From positions 3,262 through 67,261 of the forward strand of contig JBEKMJ010000042.1 of the NCBI GenBank assembly GCA_050008575.1: a stretch of 64,000 nt of DNA, read 5' to 3'. Position numbers and translations under genes: made by a program. Of this stretch, positions 32,980 through 40,429 are shown piece after piece (within the stretch, counting starts at the first letter, position 1; each line of letters begins with the position of its first letter). The notes under the pieces are model-generated. The model was given only the letters and a program-made list of their open reading frames with translations. It was not told the origin of the DNA and did no database searches. The DNA is from Bog-159 sp050008575 (GTDB taxonomy: Bacteria > Acidobacteriota > Terriglobia > Bryobacterales > Bryobacteraceae).

Positions 32980-33801
32980 CTAGTTTCTCGATGCATCGCG
33001 CAGCACCCACCAAAGGATGCGCGGATCGCGCCGGGCGTGACGCAGCGCGTAAGGCAGCCAGGCGTGGCCGTAGGGCAGATAGTAACGGACGGGCACGGCC
33101 AGGTCGCGAGCTATCCGCAGAACCGCACGGCTGGGCAATCCGTAGAGCAATTCCATTTCACAGGGTGTCCCGGCGGATTGCAGCTTGCGGATGGCTGTAC
33201 CGGCCAATCCGGGGTGATGGGTGGCCACGGCCACCGGCGCCGTGCCGCCCGCGAGTGCGTCGATCACGTTCAAGAAACCGGCGTGCGGATCGACGGCCGC
33301 GCCGGGATCGGCCCACTGCCCTTTGACTACGCGCACGCGCAGTCCCATTTCGGCGGCCCTTTGGGCATCGCGCGGACTGCGGCGCCACCGCCCGGGAATG
33401 GTGCAACCGAGCGGCGCGCCGTACGTGCGCGCGTACCCGATCAACTCGAAAGTGCGATCCGCGGTCTCTATCCCGAGTGAGTCGAAATGCATCCGGATGC
33501 CGGCCTCGCCGGCGGCTTCCGCAACCTCCGCCACGAGCGCGGCGTCGAAGGCCAGCGAGGGCGCCTTGATGGAGACATAGGAATCCAGGCGCGCGTTTTG
33601 GATGGCCTGCACGGTGGCCAGGTACATGCGGGCGACGTGGCCGGGCAGGTCGTCCCGCGCATCCCAAAAGCACAGCGTGGAAGCCGGCACACCGCGCGCC
33701 GCGAACGTTTGCGCCAGACGTAGCGCGTCCGGCAACCCGGGACCGGCAATATAGCTCCGGGCCGCTTTTCGGAGCAGCGGCTGCCAGGGAGATGCGATCA
33801 T
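32980..33801 (-). CDS. Proline dehydrogenase-like FAD enzyme
   Basis: Start ATG 33801 overlaps the upstream stop (ATGA) and gives 273 aa, near the size of monofunctional bacterial PRODH. Family features: LPGHVARMYLATVQAI, DSYVSIKAPSLAFD, RMHFDSLGIETADRTFELI, a Lys-containing VRVVKGQWADP strand, the VATHHPGLAGTAIRKL segment, CEMELLYGLPSRAV, and the C-terminal VRYYLPYGHAWLPYALRHAR, matching the proline/FAD pocket signature. The known reaction is oxidation of L-proline to pyrroline-5-carboxylate, feeding electrons to the quinone pool. Its place inside a glycan-type operon is unusual: it may act on a proline-like intermediate instead. No P5C dehydrogenase is seen nearby. Confidence 0.8.
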   Translation of the reverse strand: MIASPWQPLLRKAARSYIAGPGLPDALRLAQTFAARGVPASTLCFWDARDDLPGHVARMYLATVQAIQNARLDSYVSIKAPSLAFDAALVAEVAEAAGEAGIRMHFDSLGIETADRTFELIGYARTYGAPLGCTIPGRWRRSPRDAQRAAEMGLRVRVVKGQWADPGAAVDPHAGFLNVIDALAGGTAPVAVATHHPGLAGTAIRKLQSAGTPCEMELLYGLPSRAVLRIARDLAVPVRYYLPYGHAWLPYALRHARRDPRILWWVLRDASRN

Positions 33802-34907
33802 GCTTTGAACCTCGCGCGCAGTTTCCGCATCGCGGCCTGCCGGCCGCCGGCGGCGAGGGCCCATGCGCCGCGCGGGCTGAAGGGATACGCGCGCAGGGAA
33901 CAGCAGGCGTGCTCGTGCGGAGTCCAGACTTTTGTCCACGGCTCCACATCGCCATTGAATTCGTAGGAGCGCAAACCGCGGCGTGCGGCGTAGCGGATGC
34001 TTTCCGCGGTGAGCAGCATGCCTGGGGAGCAGCGCGCGAATCGCTGATCGTAGCCCGCCCGCAGCAAATCGAATCGGGTGCCGCTCTCGATGGCGATCTG
34101 CGCGGCGGCCGGCTGTCCGCCAATCCGCAGCATGCACATGCGCAGAGTGCCCTTGGCGCAGGCTTGGGCCGTGTAGCGTCTGAAGAAAGCCCCGCGCACG
34201 GGGTCGGCGGCGAGGGCCGTGCCATGCGCGCCTTTCCACCCGGCGGCTTCGACGTAAAACGCTTCATCGAGCAGACGGGGCAGATCGGCGGGCGTGGGTG
34301 TAATGACAGCGGCTTCCACCGCGCCGGCCTTTTCCGCGTGGCGCCGGGCGCGGCGCAGGTCCGAGCGCCGTCCAGCCTCCAGCCGCATCTCCGGTTCGGC
34401 CCAGGATTCATCGAGGGGAATCCACGGCGATCCGCCAACGGGCTGCCGGCGCACGACGCCGCGCCTGCGATAGGCAGCCTCGATGGCCGCGGCCACGGGC
34501 GAATCGGCGGGAACGCGCTTGAGCTCCAGAGGGCGTCGCATGCGCGCGATGGCGCGCGCCAGGCCAGCGACCGCGCCGACGTCCGCATGCGGGAAATCCA
34601 TAATTTCGTACATTTCCGCGCCCAGCAGGGTCAGCCATCCGGCGAAGCCGCGGTTGATTACCAACGGCGCGATGGCCAGCGTGTCCGGCCCGCCGGTGGT
34701 CAGCAGGCTCAGCCGCTGGGCGCCGTCGAGTCCCGCAGCCCACGCGCGCGCGTACCCGAAATCCGATACCGGGTTGCGGTCCACCGCCAGCCGCTCCCAC
34801 GCGGATTGGATGCGGTCGAACTCGGCCAGCGTGCGGATGGCTTCGGCTCCGTGGCGTTCGCGGACATTCGCCAGGATCCCGGCGATGGCGATGCCGGTGT
34901 CCGACAT
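33798..34907 (-). CDS. FemAB/GNAT-type acyltransferase
   Basis: I chose ATG 34907, which overlaps the upstream glycosyltransferase stop as TAATG, giving 369 aa; longer in-frame starts lie inside that gene. The protein belongs to the PF13480-type GNAT group: FGYARAWAAGLDG, a DFPHADVGAV strand, RRSDLRRARRHAEKAGAV, GQPAAAQIAIESGTRFDLLR, YDQRFARCSPGMLLTAESI and YEFNGDVEPWTKVW. It is likely to transfer an acyl or aminoacyl group onto a glycan precursor in the cytoplasm. It is distantly similar in architecture to the protein at 28790-29959. Overlap at both ends (TAATG, ATGA) places it firmly in the operon. Confidence 0.8.
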   Translation of the reverse strand: MSDTGIAIAGILANVRERHGAEAIRTLAEFDRIQSAWERLAVDRNPVSDFGYARAWAAGLDGAQRLSLLTTGGPDTLAIAPLVINRGFAGWLTLLGAEMYEIMDFPHADVGAVAGLARAIARMRRPLELKRVPADSPVAAAIEAAYRRRGVVRRQPVGGSPWIPLDESWAEPEMRLEAGRRSDLRRARRHAEKAGAVEAAVITPTPADLPRLLDEAFYVEAAGWKGAHGTALAADPVRGAFFRRYTAQACAKGTLRMCMLRIGGQPAAAQIAIESGTRFDLLRAGYDQRFARCSPGMLLTAESIRYAARRGLRSYEFNGDVEPWTKVWTPHEHACCSLRAYPFSPRGAWALAAGGRQAAMRKLRARFKA

Positions 34908-36106
34908 TACCGGCGGCCTCCCAGAAGCTGGTCGTACATGCCGACCATGTTGCGGATCATGCCCTGCGCCGAGAATCGTTCCTGAACCACCCGCCGCGCC
35001 AGACGGCCCATGGCCCGCGCCCTTTCGGGATCGTCGAGCAGGCTCAAGATGCGCGCGGCGGCGGCGTGGGGATCCTCGCTGGGAACGATGTAGCCAGTTC
35101 GTCCGTCTTCGAGGACCTCCGGCGTGCCTCCCACCGCGGTGGCCACGCAGGGCAGGCCGCAGCCCATGGCTTCCAGCAGCGCGTTGGACATTCCTTCGCT
35201 GCAGGAGGTCTGGCAAAAGACATCGCACAATTTCAGCAGCGGCCAGACGCTTTCGTTCTCCATTTTGCCCAAAAAGCGCACGTTGCGCTCCAGATCGAGT
35301 TGGCGCACCAGGCCCTGCAAGTCGCGGTCGCAATCCGGCTCCTGCACCGAGCCCACGATCAGGAAAGTGGCGTGGGGATGAACCCGGCAAACCTCGGCGG
35401 CCGCGCGCAGGAGCACATCGAAGCCCTTCACGCGCCGGATGTGACCCACCGAAACGATGAGCGGTAAAGCGTCCTCGAGACCGAGCGAGTGGCGCAAAGC
35501 CGGCGAGCCGTTGGCGGCGGCCAACTTCTCGATTTCAATTCCATTGGGAATGGTGACTACCTTGTTCGGATCGATCCGGTCGGCGCGGATGGTTTGCGCG
35601 CGAACGGCGCCGGAAACGGCTTGCACCTGGCTGAACAGCGGGCTCATCAGGCGGTACGCGACGCGATGCCTGGTGGAGCGCAAAATGCCCATGTCGCGCC
35701 GGCTGGAGACGACCACGGGAACGCCGCTCAGCTTGGCCACCAGACCGCCCAGCAGGTCCGCCGATTCGAAGAAAGTGTGGACGATCTGTACGCGCTCGGA
35801 GCGGATGAACCGACGCAGATCGAGCGCCGCGCGGAGGGCGCCCATGCCGAAGACCCGGCTCACCGGAAACTCCCGTACCGGGCACGGAAGCTGGCCGAAA
35901 ATCGGCGCGGATGGCCGCAGACGGAAGGTGGCGATGGTGCAGCGATAGCGATCCGGCGGCAGCAATTTCGGGATGCGCAGCAACACGCCTTCGGCGCCCC
36001 CGAGTCCCCATAGGACGTCGATGAGATAGAGGATGTGGACGGGGCTGCCGGCCGGCGGCACCGCTCTCCCCGCGAGGGGCGCCGGATGTGAAATTAGTTG
36101 GGTCAT
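34907..36106 (-). CDS. Glycosyltransferase family 4
   Basis: A retaining GT-B glycosyltransferase of 399 aa. The N-terminal Rossmann domain has LWGLGGAEGVLLRIPKLLP and HTFFESADLLGG. The C-terminal nucleotide-sugar domain has SVGHIRRVKGFDVLLRA, the FLIVGS strand and the E-x7-E signature SEGMSNALLEAMGCGLP. It adds a sugar from an NDP donor to a lipid-linked or other acceptor at the cytoplasmic face; donor and acceptor are unknown. It overlaps the next gene by TAATG and follows the YdcF-like gene by three bases. It is the only glycosyltransferase of the region 3 operon, so the product is probably a short glycoconjugate rather than a long polymer. Confidence 0.9.
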   Translation of the reverse strand: MTQLISHPAPLAGRAVPPAGSPVHILYLIDVLWGLGGAEGVLLRIPKLLPPDRYRCTIATFRLRPSAPIFGQLPCPVREFPVSRVFGMGALRAALDLRRFIRSERVQIVHTFFESADLLGGLVAKLSGVPVVVSSRRDMGILRSTRHRVAYRLMSPLFSQVQAVSGAVRAQTIRADRIDPNKVVTIPNGIEIEKLAAANGSPALRHSLGLEDALPLIVSVGHIRRVKGFDVLLRAAAEVCRVHPHATFLIVGSVQEPDCDRDLQGLVRQLDLERNVRFLGKMENESVWPLLKLCDVFCQTSCSEGMSNALLEAMGCGLPCVATAVGGTPEVLEDGRTGYIVPSEDPHAAAARILSLLDDPERARAMGRLARRVVQERFSAQGMIRNMVGMYDQLLGGRR

Positions 36107-36109
36107 GCG

Positions 36110-36850
36110 CTAAATCCACCCATGCAACCGGTACCAGACCAGTCCCACGGACTCATGCACGGCATCCTCGTTCCAGGCGATAGGTTCCCAACCGGGCAGC
36201 CAGTCGCTAAATTGAAAGTCGTGGTAGGTCCGATAACCGCAGGCGGCCGGTATGACCGTGAACGACTCCTTTCGGAAACACGCGTCGGCGCGTAGCATGT
36301 GATACGCATCGGTCACCAGCACGATGCGGCGGATACCCTTCCGGCGCAGAATGGCAGCGGTATATTCGGCGTTCTCATGCGTAGTGCGCGAACGATCTTC
36401 CAGCCAGATCGCCGATGCTGGAACTCCTTCGCGCTCGAGCGCCTCGCGCATGGCGAAGGCGTAGGGTGGACTATCCACGAAACCTCCGCCTCCGCTGGCC
36501 ACGATGGGCAGCGGCTTCCAGTGTTTGAACAGCCAAGCGGCGTACTGGCAGCGTTCATACGTGTCGGCGCCCGCGCGTGGAGCCGGCATCGGCGGGCTCG
36601 GCGGATAGACGGCCGACGCCAGCACGACGATCGCCTGCGCATCGCCCGTGGGATACTCGCGCGGCGGATATCGCCCTTCCAGACAGCGGGAAAACAACCA
36701 CGCGGCCGGCTCCCAGGAGGCCAGGAAGACGGCCACCAGTGCGAGCGCCAGACCGCGAAAGGCCGGCGACGGCAAAGACCGGCGGTAACGGATCACCTGG
36801 ATCAGCGCCAACAGGAGCAGGCAGGGAAAGACCGGCTGCAGGTACGTCAT
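36110..36850 (-). CDS. YdcF/ElyC-like DUF218 membrane protein
   Basis: Two N-terminal hydrophobic helices (CLLLLALIQVI; LALALVAVFLASW) are followed by a DUF218 domain: AQAIVVLASAVYP, LPIVASGGGGF, RTTHENAEYTAAILRRKG and RIVLVTDAYHMLRADACF. Proteins of this group (SanA, YdcF, ElyC) affect envelope integrity and peptidoglycan or enterobacterial-antigen lipid carrier metabolism; the reaction is not established. Here it is the second gene of the region 3 operon, four bases from the deacetylase stop, which supports a role at a lipid-linked glycan step. Length (246 aa) is typical of ElyC-like proteins. Confidence 0.85.
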   Translation of the reverse strand: MTYLQPVFPCLLLLALIQVIRYRRSLPSPAFRGLALALVAVFLASWEPAAWLFSRCLEGRYPPREYPTGDAQAIVVLASAVYPPSPPMPAPRAGADTYERCQYAAWLFKHWKPLPIVASGGGGFVDSPPYAFAMREALEREGVPASAIWLEDRSRTTHENAEYTAAILRRKGIRRIVLVTDAYHMLRADACFRKESFTVIPAACGYRTYHDFQFSDWLPGWEPIAWNEDAVHESVGLVWYRLHGWI

Positions 36851-36854
36851 GTTG

Positions 36855-37661
36855 TCAGTTAGCGCCGGATTCCATGCCGCGCGACAGCAACAGGCGGCGG
36901 ATAGTAAAGTACGATTCGCCCGCCAAGGCTTTAACCGGCTTCTTGGCCTGCCAAAGTATGGCCTGGCGCAGCCGCGGCCACCAATTCCGCGCGGCGATGG
37001 CGCCGGATACGCCGGCCGGAGTGTGACTTTGGATCGAGTAACGGCCCAGGATCAAGCACGCATTCACGGTCGATACGTTGGCACTGGGTTCGGAGGTGAA
37101 TAAGACCTGAATGCCGGCCGCGGCGGCGGCCTTACCGACCTTGCGCGAGTAATATCCGTCGGCTACCGAAGCGGTGACTACCGGCTCCTGAAGAATATCG
37201 CTCAACTTCGCGCAGCTCTCTTTCCACTCTCTCAGCAATTCCGCCCAGCTCAGCTTCGACATGCGCGCCGGATGCGAACAGGAGTGACTGCCGACGACGT
37301 GTCCGCGGGCGTGCAATTCGCGGATCTGTTGGGGGTCGAGGAATCCGGGCTGGCCCGTCCAGTCGGTGGTTACGAAGAAGTGTCCGCGCCAGCCGCGCTT
37401 TTCGAGTTCCCCGGCGACGATGGTGTACGAGCTGACAGCGCCGTCGTCGAAGGTAAGGAAGAGGGGCGCCGCACTCCGCCACTGCCGGGCGCGATCGATT
37501 ACCCGGACCGACGCAGGGTCCACGCTACGCCAGATCGAATCCATATGCGCGCGGAAGTGGTCCCGATCCAGCTTGTACCGGCCGCCGTGGCGTGAGCCGT
37601 CGTTTGGCGGATGCCGCCCTTCGTCGAGGATATCGTGATAACCGATGGAGATCGCTTGCAT
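36855..37661 (-). CDS. Polysaccharide deacetylase (NodB/CE4)
   Basis: A NodB-homology protein of 268 aa with motif 1 LFLTFDDGAVSSY (catalytic and metal Asp pair) and motif 2 VGSHSCSHPARM (the two metal histidines). Further C-terminal, ADGYYSRKVGKAAAAAG and PSANVSTVNACLILGRYSI correspond to the later CE4 segments. These enzymes remove N- or O-acetyl groups from amino sugars or polymers using zinc. No signal peptide is seen, so it would act in the cytoplasm or associate with the membrane complex. It is the first gene of the region 3 operon, about 210 bases downstream of the predicted transcription start. Confidence 0.88.
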   Translation of the reverse strand: MQAISIGYHDILDEGRHPPNDGSRHGGRYKLDRDHFRAHMDSIWRSVDPASVRVIDRARQWRSAAPLFLTFDDGAVSSYTIVAGELEKRGWRGHFFVTTDWTGQPGFLDPQQIRELHARGHVVGSHSCSHPARMSKLSWAELLREWKESCAKLSDILQEPVVTASVADGYYSRKVGKAAAAAGIQVLFTSEPSANVSTVNACLILGRYSIQSHTPAGVSGAIAARNWWPRLRQAILWQAKKPVKALAGESYFTIRRLLLSRGMESGAN

Positions 37662-37676
37662 ATGGCTTCTGTAAAG

Positions 37677-37780
37677 TGGGGCAGGCTCGCAGCCTGCGCG
37701 GGCCTCGCAGGCCCGCTCCTGGGGCGAGCGAAGCTCGGCCAGCGGGGCTAAAGCCCCGCGCGGGATAAATCCCGCCCCCC
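37677..37780. repeat. Modular hairpin repeat R14
   Basis: GCAGGCTCGCAGCCTGC, GCGGGCCTCGCAGGCCCGC, GGGGCTAAAGCCCC and GCGGGATAAATCCCGC. It lies in the 5' leader of the region 3 operon, between the conserved leader element and the first start codon, so it should be transcribed. Confidence 0.8.
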
Positions 37781-37798
37781 AAGGCTTTGGGTTTCCGA

Positions 37799-37975
37799 GC
37801 AGCCTTCGGCCCTTTCTGTCACACGAGGTGGTCTTCCTGAGTTGACGGTACTAACGCGAGGATTGGCTGAAACTGTATCATCGTTCAAACCTATTACATT
37901 TGTCAATGCGTACCAGGTAGTTGCCCGGTACTTAGCCTCCCATGGCGTCGATCCTAGTACCCACTAAGTACGGCC
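37799..37975 (-). promoter_or_regulatory. Promoter-leader element, copy A (region 3 operon)
   Basis: On the minus strand: -35 TTGACA (37901-37906), 18-base spacer, -10 GATGAT (37877-37882), predicted start near 37870. A 25-base block (37799-37823) is identical to one in copy B and lies about 50-70 bases downstream of the start in both; it contains the small hairpin GGCCGAAGGC. Upstream of the -35, GTACTAGGA, CCAT-GGAGGC and GGCAACT are also shared with copy B. It drives the deacetylase-to-FemAB operon. Confidence 0.7.
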
Positions 37976-37978
37976 GGG

Positions 37979-40429
37979 TCACTGAATCGTCACATTGACG
38001 GTGTTGGCCGCCAGTCCGTCCGCGGTCAGCAGGATGTTCACGCTGCCCTCGCCGGCCAACGATTGCGGCAGAGGTCCGATATTCACTTGATCCTCCCCCG
38101 CAAATCCAGGCGCCGCTCCGGAATACAAGACCGGCACGCTCACTCCGCCCACGGTGGCGGTCACATCCTGCGCATGGCGGATGCCCGTGCCGTACAGTTC
38201 AAGATAGACCTGTTCGCTTGGAGGCCCCAGATTAATCGGCAAGGGAACCACGCCGGTCGAGTTCAACTGGTATACAGCCTGCGGATTTTGCGCGACGCCG
38301 GAAATAACAGGTAGCACCCAGGCGGCCGCCAGCCCAGCGGCGTTCAACGCGAACAAACCCGGCGAAGCGCCGCCTACCTGGATTGAGCCGCTCTGGCTCG
38401 TTCCAGCTACATTTGCGATAGTGACATTGGCTGTGCCGGGCGCCGCGCCGTCCGGGATCTCCCAGTTGATCTGCGTTGGCGATACATAGAACAGCAGCGC
38501 CGCCCGCGCCACGCCGGCCGCATCGGTAAGAGTTACCGTCGTGCCATCCAGCGTGGTTTCGAGCGGTAGACTCGCCTGGACGGTGCCGGCGGCCAGATTG
38601 GCGCCGTACGCCGAGACAATCGAATCCGCGGCGAACGGCTCAATCTGCCCCGCGGTGGCCAACCTGACGTCAAATGTTATCCCGGTGGTGTCGGGTAGCT
38701 CATAAGCCCCTATCGCGGGAATCGCCGGCCGCGGAAGACCGTCGTGGTCGCGCCCTGTGTTGTCGATGCCAAACACGGCAAGGCCGCCGATAACGGATCC
38801 CGCATGGCTTGCCGGGCTGCCGGTTGTGAGGTGCAAATCGTAGAGCGCAGTGTTGGCCAGCAGCGGATCTTGATTCAGCGACCCCAAGATCTCAGTCAGG
38901 TCCGTCACCGGGGGCCCGGCGCCGTACAGCAGATTGTTAGCTCCGTAGAGCCACGGACAATCGTCGGTATTCGCGCATAACTCGCCCGTCGCCGGGTTCC
39001 AGGCGACGAAATAGGGAACGCCGGACGGGTAAAGAGCCGTGGCCACCGAATAGATCAGATTGTTGCGGATATGGACGTAGATAGCCGGAGCGCCCTCCGG
39101 CTCATCGCCATTCTCCGCGATTCCATTGTTATCGCTGCTGTAAGGCGGATTCGCGAACGTACCGCAAGCGAAGAGAGTATTATTGAAGACCTCCACCGTG
39201 CCGCTGCCGTTCGGACCGTTCTCCGTGCCGCCGGGTATATTGATGCAGTTCCAGCCGCCGGTTTGTTCCGGGTTATTGGGACCGGCGCCGGCGTTATAGA
39301 CGACGTTGTTATAGATGGAGACCGGCCCTTGCGAAGGATCCACGGTGTCGGCGACGATGCCGTCGCACTGGGTGTCGTGGATGGTGTTGTCGTGAATCGA
39401 AATGGAGTACTGATCGTGACCGGTCGGGTCGGAAGGGCCGCCACTGCCGAGCGGCGAGGAATGCACCTGCACTCCGCGGCAGCCGTGCACATACTCCACC
39501 AGGTTCCAACCCATGTCTACGTAATTGCTGTCGGTCGAGAAGTACACGCCCTGGAACAGCGCGGAGGCATTCGCCGTGCCGGCGTTATAGACATGGTTCC
39601 CGTAGAAGTAGATATAACTCGCTTGGGAGGTCCCGAAGCAGGCGCCGCCGCCGCCGCCCTGGGTGTAGGGACAGGTGATATCGCCGGCGACAAACCGGTA
39701 GTTGGCGCCGCTGCCCGGCTGCGCGGGAGCTTGGCCGCGAAAACTAATCCCGGCGAAAATATAGTTGCCTTGACAGTCGCTGGTGCGCAGGCCGAAATCC
39801 GGCGAGCCGCCGGTGGGATTGCCGATGGTGACCGTGGCGCCGGGATAGGCGACTATGGCGCGCGGCGGGCCGGAGGCGGAACACCAATTCCCTTGGCCGC
39901 CGCCGGAAAGCAGCAGCGCGGAGTCCCAGCCGGTGCCGTCGTCGGTCGACTGTGACACGCCATTCAAAGCGTAAGCGATATCGCCGGGCTGCATGACGTT
40001 GCGCGCATTCAGCAGGGTGGCCCACGGCGCCGCGAAGCTACCGGAATTGTTGTCACTGCCGGCGGTGGAGACGAAGTAGATGTTGCCGGCGGTGACGGTG
40101 AATGGCAGCGGGTTGGAAGACTGGCCATCCACCGTAACCACGAGTTCGCCGCTCGCGGCGGCCGGCCCAAGCTGGCAGGCAATCTTCCGATACCAGAGCC
40201 ATGGCGCGCCCCAGGTCTTGCAATTGACCATGACCCCGCCGCCGGCGGTCGCGATGGAAATACCCTGGGCGGCGCCGAAATAGTTGCCGTAAAGCGTGAC
40301 ATAGGCGCCGTTCCCGTTTTCTCCGCCAGTGTTGGGTCCACTGGCGATGTCACTGAAGAACAGGACGGGAGGCTGCGCCCACAAAACCCGGGATGCCAGT
40401 GCCAACGCGCAGAGTAGCTTCGATGCCAC
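37979..40429 (-). CDS. Secreted right-handed beta-helix protein with IPT-like and Solibacter C-terminal domains
   Basis: GTG 40429 directly follows the upstream TAA. The signal peptide is KLLCALALASRVLWAQ. Residues of about 20-115 are an IPT/TIG-like Ig domain (GAYVTLYGNYFGAAQGISI). Residues of about 115-575 form a parallel beta-helix like polysaccharide lyases and epimerases (YFVSTAGSDNNSGSFAAPW, HDNTIHDTQCDGIVADTVDP, YNNVVYNAGAGP). The last 230 residues are a TIGR03437-like domain (FAADSIVSAYGANLA, VSPTQINWEIPDGA). It is the final gene of the exopolysaccharide operon and a paralogue of its neighbour. Likely binds or modifies the exported polymer outside the cell; no catalytic residues can be assigned. 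Confidence 0.82.
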   Translation of the reverse strand: MASKLLCALALASRVLWAQPPVLFFSDIASGPNTGGENGNGAYVTLYGNYFGAAQGISIATAGGGVMVNCKTWGAPWLWYRKIACQLGPAAASGELVVTVDGQSSNPLPFTVTAGNIYFVSTAGSDNNSGSFAAPWATLLNARNVMQPGDIAYALNGVSQSTDDGTGWDSALLLSGGGQGNWCSASGPPRAIVAYPGATVTIGNPTGGSPDFGLRTSDCQGNYIFAGISFRGQAPAQPGSGANYRFVAGDITCPYTQGGGGGACFGTSQASYIYFYGNHVYNAGTANASALFQGVYFSTDSNYVDMGWNLVEYVHGCRGVQVHSSPLGSGGPSDPTGHDQYSISIHDNTIHDTQCDGIVADTVDPSQGPVSIYNNVVYNAGAGPNNPEQTGGWNCINIPGGTENGPNGSGTVEVFNNTLFACGTFANPPYSSDNNGIAENGDEPEGAPAIYVHIRNNLIYSVATALYPSGVPYFVAWNPATGELCANTDDCPWLYGANNLLYGAGPPVTDLTEILGSLNQDPLLANTALYDLHLTTGSPASHAGSVIGGLAVFGIDNTGRDHDGLPRPAIPAIGAYELPDTTGITFDVRLATAGQIEPFAADSIVSAYGANLAAGTVQASLPLETTLDGTTVTLTDAAGVARAALLFYVSPTQINWEIPDGAAPGTANVTIANVAGTSQSGSIQVGGASPGLFALNAAGLAAAWVLPVISGVAQNPQAVYQLNSTGVVPLPINLGPPSEQVYLELYGTGIRHAQDVTATVGGVSVPVLYSGAAPGFAGEDQVNIGPLPQSLAGEGSVNILLTADGLAANTVNVTIQ

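Noticed and set aside
33158..34588. A 476-codon minus-strand frame overlapping the GNAT and proline dehydrogenase genes
   Set aside because: Arg/Ala/Ser-rich shadow frame; both overlapped genes have family motifs and ATGA/TAATG junctions.
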